From Saccharopolyspora kobensis (lineage in GTDB: Bacteria > Actinomycetota > Actinomycetes > Mycobacteriales > Pseudonocardiaceae), in assembly GCF_900108315.1 (NCBI RefSeq), contig NZ_FNVB01000010.1, positions 1-64,000 on the forward strand: a DNA stretch of 64,000 bases, written 5' to 3'. Shown in pieces: positions 60,804 through 64,000 of this stretch. The notes below the pieces were generated by a model. The model had not been told where the DNA came from. It did no database searches and was given only the letters and a program-made list of their open reading frames with translations. Each line of letters starts with the position of its first letter. The stretch's first letter is position 1. The translations under genes were made by a program, and so were the position numbers.

Positions 60804-62093
60804 TCACGCCGCGCCCCCGGCGTCCTGCTGGGCACCCGCACCCGGCCCGCGGTGCGCGCCGCCGACCGGTGTGCAGAACTCTTCCGACGAACTCCGAGCG
60901 CGCACGGCCGCCAGCAGGCGTTCCCGCTGGGCGCCGTCCGCGGCGGCGGCCACCGCCGTCCAGGCCATCGCCAGCGCCCCGTCCAGCACCGCCCGGTCGG
61001 CGGTCGGGGTCGCGCAGGCCGCGGCGAACTCCACCTGGTGGTTGACCGCGCCGCCGCAGTCGATCGCGATCATCGGGTGGATCGCGGGCAGGGCCCGGGT
61101 CACGTTGCCCATGTCGGTGCTGCCGATGACCCGGCTCTGCTCGGCACCTCGGTCGAGCGGTTCCCGCCCGAGCTCGGTGATCGCGCGGCGGTAGGCCTCC
61201 GACAACCAGCCGTCGGGGTCCAGCTCCGCGTAGACCGGGGAGATCTGCACGACTTCGTGCGTGCACCCGGTCGCCGTCGCGCCCGCCTCGAAGCAGGCCC
61301 GGATGCGGTTCTCCAGGCGCTGCAGGGAACGCGCTTCGGCAGCGCGCAAGTTGTAGACCGCCGCGGTGTGCGCAGGAACGATGTTCGGCGCCGCGCCACC
61401 TGCGGTGACGATACCGTGCACCATCTGCTGCGGCTCGAGGTGCTGGCGCAGCAGGCCGATGGCGACCTGCGCGACGGTCAGCGCGTCGGCCGCGTTGAGG
61501 CCCAGCTGGGGAGCCGAGGCGGCGTGCGCCTCGCGGCCGGTGTAGCGCACCTCCAGGTCGGTGATGGCCAGCGAGACCGGGCGGCAGATGTCCTCCGGAC
61601 CGGGGTGCACCATCATCGCCATCGCCACGTCGTCGAACACGCCGCGCTCCAGCATCAGCACCTTGCCGCCGCCGGTCTCCTCCGCCGGAGTGCCGATCAG
61701 CCGGACCGTGATGCCCAGCTCGTCGGCGACGTCGGCGAGCGCCAGCGCGGCACCGACCGCGGCCGCGGCGATGACGTTGTGGCCGCAGGCGTGACCGACC
61801 TCCGGCAGCGCGTCGTACTCGGCGCAGACGGCCACCACCAGCTCGCCGCTGCCGCGCTCGGCGACCAGCGCGGTGTCCAGGCCGGCCACCGGGGTGCGGA
61901 CCTCGAAGCCGTGCCGGGCGAGCAGGTCGGCGACCTTGGCCGCGCTGCGGTGCTCGGCGAAGGCGAGTTCCGGTTCGGCGTGGATGCTGCGGGAGAGCTC
62001 GACCAGCTCGCGCTCGTGGCGTTGCACCGAGGCGCGGCAGCGCGCGGTGGCGGAACGGTCGTGATCGCGGTGCGGGGCGGGCGCAGTACTCAT
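60804..62093 (-). CDS. M20-family amidohydrolase (AmiB-like), first of two
   Basis: A 429-aa enzyme related to the previous one but with clear differences. Motifs: EYDALPEVGHACGHNVIAAA (ACGHN in place of ACGHD), PAEETGGGKVLM and YTGREAHAASAPQLGLNAAD. The dimerisation domain follows (NLRAAEARSLQRLENRI). Peptidase M20/p-aminobenzoyl-glutamate hydrolase relatives use such residues. ATG 62093 follows GATGGG at a usable distance; an earlier ATG pair lies 21 nt upstream. It heads the pair. Confidence 0.85.
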   Translation of the reverse strand: MSTAPAPHRDHDRSATARCRASVQRHERELVELSRSIHAEPELAFAEHRSAAKVADLLARHGFEVRTPVAGLDTALVAERGSGELVVAVCAEYDALPEVGHACGHNVIAAAAVGAALALADVADELGITVRLIGTPAEETGGGKVLMLERGVFDDVAMAMMVHPGPEDICRPVSLAITDLEVRYTGREAHAASAPQLGLNAADALTVAQVAIGLLRQHLEPQQMVHGIVTAGGAAPNIVPAHTAAVYNLRAAEARSLQRLENRIRACFEAGATATGCTHEVVQISPVYAELDPDGWLSEAYRRAITELGREPLDRGAEQSRVIGSTDMGNVTRALPAIHPMIAIDCGGAVNHQVEFAAACATPTADRAVLDGALAMAWTAVAAAADGAQRERLLAAVRARSSSEEFCTPVGGAHRGPGAGAQQDAGGAA

Positions 62094-62524
62094 TTGGCGC
62101 CCATCCTGCATCATCCGGAACAGCGGGACTGCACCGATGCGGAACGTCTAGCCGACCGGTACGCACACTGCGACGAACGGGTGGCGCCGTTTCAGCCCGG
62201 CCGAAGAATTGTTTTCAACGCACATTGATTTCGCGTTCAACAACCACTCGGGGAGAGTCCGCCGCAGGGGCCCGAGGAGCCGGCGGGAAGGGTGTGGGCC
62301 GGCACCGGTCGGGGGGCTTCCCGGTGCCGGCCCACGTTCGTGGGGGGCGTTCGCCCCGATCTACGCACGTCAGGGACTGTTGTCACCTGGAGGGCCTTGC
62401 GCCTACGCACGTAGTCAGTTGTGAAAATCCCACAGGTTCGCCGTCAGGTCTAGTCCATGGCGAGAATTGACAGCGAAATTATTCCGCAAAGAACAGACCG
62501 GCCGGCCGGTTTCCGGGTGGTCTA
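62094..62524. other. gene-free interval with direct repeats
   Basis: An AT-rich patch at 62205-62255 probably holds the amidohydrolase promoter on the minus strand. A direct repeat CTACGCACGT occurs at 62361-62370 and 62403-62412. A 15-bp hairpin is listed separately. No gene is seen. Confidence 0.5.
62294..62335 (-). terminator. GC-rich hairpin downstream of the small membrane protein gene
   Basis: A 15-bp perfect stem (62294-62308 with 62321-62335). It lies 190 nt past the stop of the minus-strand 94-aa gene, so assignment to that gene is tentative. Confidence 0.5.
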
Positions 62525-62809
62525 CTACTTTTTCCACTTGACAAACAAGACCGGCTTCTTGCGGAGGTGGCGCGACAGCAGCACCGCGCCGATCAGCACG
62601 ATACCGGCGATGCCGATCCCCATGCGCTGGCGCGCATCGGTGCCGGCGTCCGCGGGCGGCTGGTCGGCGGGCGGTGCGGGCGGCGGCTCCTGCGCGAGCA
62701 CGGCGGTCGTCGGTGGTGCGGAGACCTCCTCGGCGACCGCCGTCGGAGGGACCAGGAACAGGGACAACGCGATCGCGAGGCCAGCGAGAACGCGGCCGGT
62801 CCGCCACAT
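62525..62809 (-). CDS. small secreted/membrane protein, 94 aa
   Basis: Unrecognised 94-aa protein. An N-terminal signal sequence (residues 5-26, AGLAIALSLFLVPPTAVA) is followed by a Pro/Ala/Glu-rich linker, one transmembrane helix (about 63-81, MGIGIAGIVLIGAVLL) and a basic end (HLRKKPVLFVKWKK). The layout predicts a single-pass membrane protein with a short cytoplasmic tail. The ATG follows GGATGTGGAG. Upstream is a near-consensus -10 TATGAT at 62887-62882 (minus). Confidence 0.65.
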   Translation of the reverse strand: MWRTGRVLAGLAIALSLFLVPPTAVAEEVSAPPTTAVLAQEPPPAPPADQPPADAGTDARQRMGIGIAGIVLIGAVLLSRHLRKKPVLFVKWKK

Positions 62810-62881
62810 GATGGCTCCACATCCTTCTGCAGCCGCGTCGGACTACCGACACTTTCGTGGTCACCCGTACAGGACCATTTG

Positions 62882-62887
62882 ATCATA
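62882..62887 (-). promoter_or_regulatory. -10 hexamer TATGAT upstream of the 94-aa protein
   Basis: TATGAT on the minus strand, about 73 nt before the ATG at 62809, is close to consensus. A -35 element 18 nt upstream (CGACCG) is weak. A leader of about 65 nt would result. Confidence 0.4.
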
Positions 62888-62934
62888 GTCGGCGCGCACT
62901 GTGACCGGTCGCGTGCGAGATGTGCCGGATCGGA

Positions 62935-63282
62935 TCAGCGGTCCCGGCGCTCCCGTTCGATGCGGTCCCCGAGCTCGTCCACCACCAGCGTGTCCCGGCG
63001 GATGCTGTCCGCGCGGTAGGCCGCCCGGCCCACCAGCTGCGCCATCACCGGCGCGGTGAGCATCTGGAACAGCGCCACCAGGATCAGACCCGACGCGTAG
63101 ATGAAGTCGAGCTGCACGGCGGTCCCGATCAGGATCAGCATCAGCCCCAGCGTCTGCGGCTTGGTGGCGGCCTGCAGGCGGGCCAGCACGTCCGGGAAGC
63201 TCAGCAGGCCGATGGCCCCGAGCAGGCAGGACAGCGCACCGCCGATGAGGCAGACCGCGGAGAAGACGTCCAGCAGGCTCAT
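62935..63282 (-). CDS. mnhG: Na+/H+ antiporter subunit MnhG (MrpG)
   Basis: A 115-aa three-helix subunit of the multi-subunit Mrp/Mnh cation/proton antiporter. The family stretch is LLGAIGLLSFPDVLARLQAA then TKPQTLGLMLILIG, with helices near 7-28, 46-63 and 67-88. The ATG overlaps the MnhF stop codon (ATGA), so translation is coupled. It exports Na+ in exchange for H+ together with MnhA-F. A charged C-terminal tail of 25 residues follows. Confidence 0.92.
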   Translation of the reverse strand: MSLLDVFSAVCLIGGALSCLLGAIGLLSFPDVLARLQAATKPQTLGLMLILIGTAVQLDFIYASGLILVALFQMLTAPVMAQLVGRAAYRADSIRRDTLVVDELGDRIERERRDR

Positions 63283-63545
63283 CGGTACGGCTCCTTCTTC
63301 TCGACCAGCCGGGCAGCGCTGACCGACCCGATGAACGCCAGCAGCGCGAAGGCGGCCAGCAACGCGATGTTCGAACCGTCCTGCACCCAGCCCATGCCCG
63401 CGCACGTCCCGGCGATGATCACGGTGACGAACACGTCGACGGCCACGATCCGGTCCAGCGTGGTGCGGCCGAGGATCAGCCGCACCAGGACCAGCAGCCC
63501 GGCCACGCTCAGCAGGCCGACGGTCACGATGAACACCCAGGTCAT
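63279..63545 (-). CDS. mnhF: Na+/H+ antiporter subunit MnhF (MrpF)
   Basis: An 88-aa three-helix subunit: helices about 1-22, 33-54 and 60-80, with the family motif GRTTLDRIVAVDVFVTVI. Overlaps the mnhG start by four bases. Upstream, between it and mnhE, the 130-bp repeat interrupts what is usually a tightly packed operon. Confidence 0.92.
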   Translation of the reverse strand: MTWVFIVTVGLLSVAGLLVLVRLILGRTTLDRIVAVDVFVTVIIAGTCAGMGWVQDGSNIALLAAFALLAFIGSVSAARLVEKKEPYR

Positions 63546-63673
63546 GCGCAGTCCGCCTCTCCGCGATCCTCAGTGGCGGCCGCGCCCGGCGCCGAACTCG
63601 CGTTTCGCGGTTTCTCGTGGCTCATCACGCCCCCCGATGTGCGGTCGAGCAGAACTCCGGTCGGCACGAGAGA
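63546..63673 (-). repeat. about 130-bp intergenic repeat, copy 2 (between mnhE and mnhF)
   Basis: Matches 49727-49860 over most of its length. In both copies the repeat ends directly at the ATG of the next gene on the minus strand. Confidence 0.8.
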
Positions 63674-63675
63674 TG

Positions 63676-64000
63676 TCATGCGCTTCCCTCCGTTCCGCTG
63701 ACCAGCGCCAGCTCCGCCCTCGAACCGACCGCCCGCACCACCCGCCGCTCCAGGGCGAGCACCTCCTGGCGCACCGACTCGGCGTCGGCCGCGCGCATGC
63801 CGAGCGAGTAGACGTAGCAGATGCGGTGGACCCGGTCGATCTGCAGCACGAACTTGCCCGGGGCCAGCGACAGCGCGTTGGCCACCATCGCGGTGATGTG
63901 GTCGGAGTCGGTCCGCAGCGTCACCGCCACGATCCCGGCGGGCGCTTTCGGGCCCTGGGTGACCGCCTGCCAGGAGACCCGCCCGGTGGAGATCACCAGG
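63676..64000 (-). CDS. mnhE: Na+/H+ antiporter subunit MnhE (MrpE), C-terminal part
   Basis: The C-terminal 108 residues of MrpE; the gene continues past the right edge. The typical cytoplasmic domain is seen in TLRTDSDHITAMVANALSLA, GKFVLQIDRVHRICYVYSLG and an end rich in Glu/Arg helices. MrpE is needed for antiporter assembly. It is followed by mnhF and mnhG. Confidence 0.88.
   Translation of the reverse strand, partial: LVISTGRVSWQAVTQGPKAPAGIVAVTLRTDSDHITAMVANALSLAPGKFVLQIDRVHRICYVYSLGMRAADAESVRQEVLALERRVVRAVGSRAELALVSGTEGSA

Noticed and set aside
62222-62420. Cyclic di-AMP or cobalamin riboswitch
   Set aside because: The GGGAGAGTCC-like words and hairpin did not match the conserved core of either class on either strand.

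Overview
This is a high-GC actinomycete chromosome segment. Gene style (many GTG starts, ESX/WXG100 proteins, TNT toxin, DUF2339, DUF3558 and DUF1707 proteins, Mrp antiporter) and the 5' end of a 16S rRNA gene at the left edge suggest the family Pseudonocardiaceae, possibly Saccharopolyspora. That assignment is an inference from gene content; no database search was possible. No complete insertion sequence, prophage, CRISPR array or tRNA gene was seen.

Layout. 0-0.6 kb: 5' end of a 16S rRNA gene on the minus strand with its leader and promoter region. 0.7-11.6 kb: purE-purK, a degenerate GGDEF-like protein, an ECF sigma factor fused to an anti-sigma-like membrane and wall region, GtrA, a two-component system, a HisN-type phosphatase and a DUF2339 membrane protein. 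11.9-15.4 kb: a four-gene polymorphic toxin operon (YbaB-like, WXG100-like, TNT toxin, probable immunity protein) with stop/start overlaps. 15.7-19.3 kb: MaoC, CbiZ, HMG-CoA lyase, PH-domain protein and BirA. 19.4-24.1 kb: an accessory block with a HEPN/MNT toxin-antitoxin pair, a secreted S15 peptidase, a secreted polysaccharide lyase and a secreted S1 protease. 24.6-30.6 kb: Maf, a dicarboxylate symporter, DUF1707, DUF3558 lipoprotein and an ESX-associated trio (WXG-like, PPE-like, EspG).

30.8-36.1 kb is a glycerol regulon: glpD and a DeoR regulator on the minus strand, glpF-glpK divergent on the plus strand. 36.4-46.5 kb holds an arginase-like protein, an NmrA-like protein, an L-fucose/L-rhamnose-type catabolic operon (aldolase, aldo/keto reductase, mutarotase), a LysR regulator, LtrA, an SDR, a macrolide-type glycosyltransferase, a metallo-beta-lactamase remnant and an inositol-phosphatase-like protein lacking metal ligands. 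46.8-51.3 kb: an unrecognised 411-residue protein, a TPR protein, a DCC thioredoxin-like protein and the LpdA-type flavoprotein. 51.6-58.6 kb: a gamma-glutamylcyclotransferase-like protein, a DeoR regulator, a WYL regulator, a double SnoaL-like protein, and two FGGY sugar kinases flanking a HAD phosphatase. 58.6-64 kb: an AbiEi-like protein, two M20 amidohydrolases (AmiA/AmiB-like), a small membrane protein and the mnhE-F-G end of a Na+/H+ antiporter operon running off the right edge.

The order purE-purK-gtrA...PH protein-birA...maf...glpD...lpdA-GGCT-amiA-amiB follows, as I recall it, the Mycobacterium tuberculosis Rv3275c-Rv3306c region, with accessory blocks inserted. Intergenic DNA carries three dispersed repeat families: AT-rich palindromes around TTCAATGGAA at four loci, a two-module repeat at 2.5, 11.8 and 25.5 kb, and a pair of about 130-bp copies at 49.7 and 63.6 kb. 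Eleven genes have a -10 hexamer TANNNT exactly 6 or 7 nt before the start codon, indicating leaderless transcripts.
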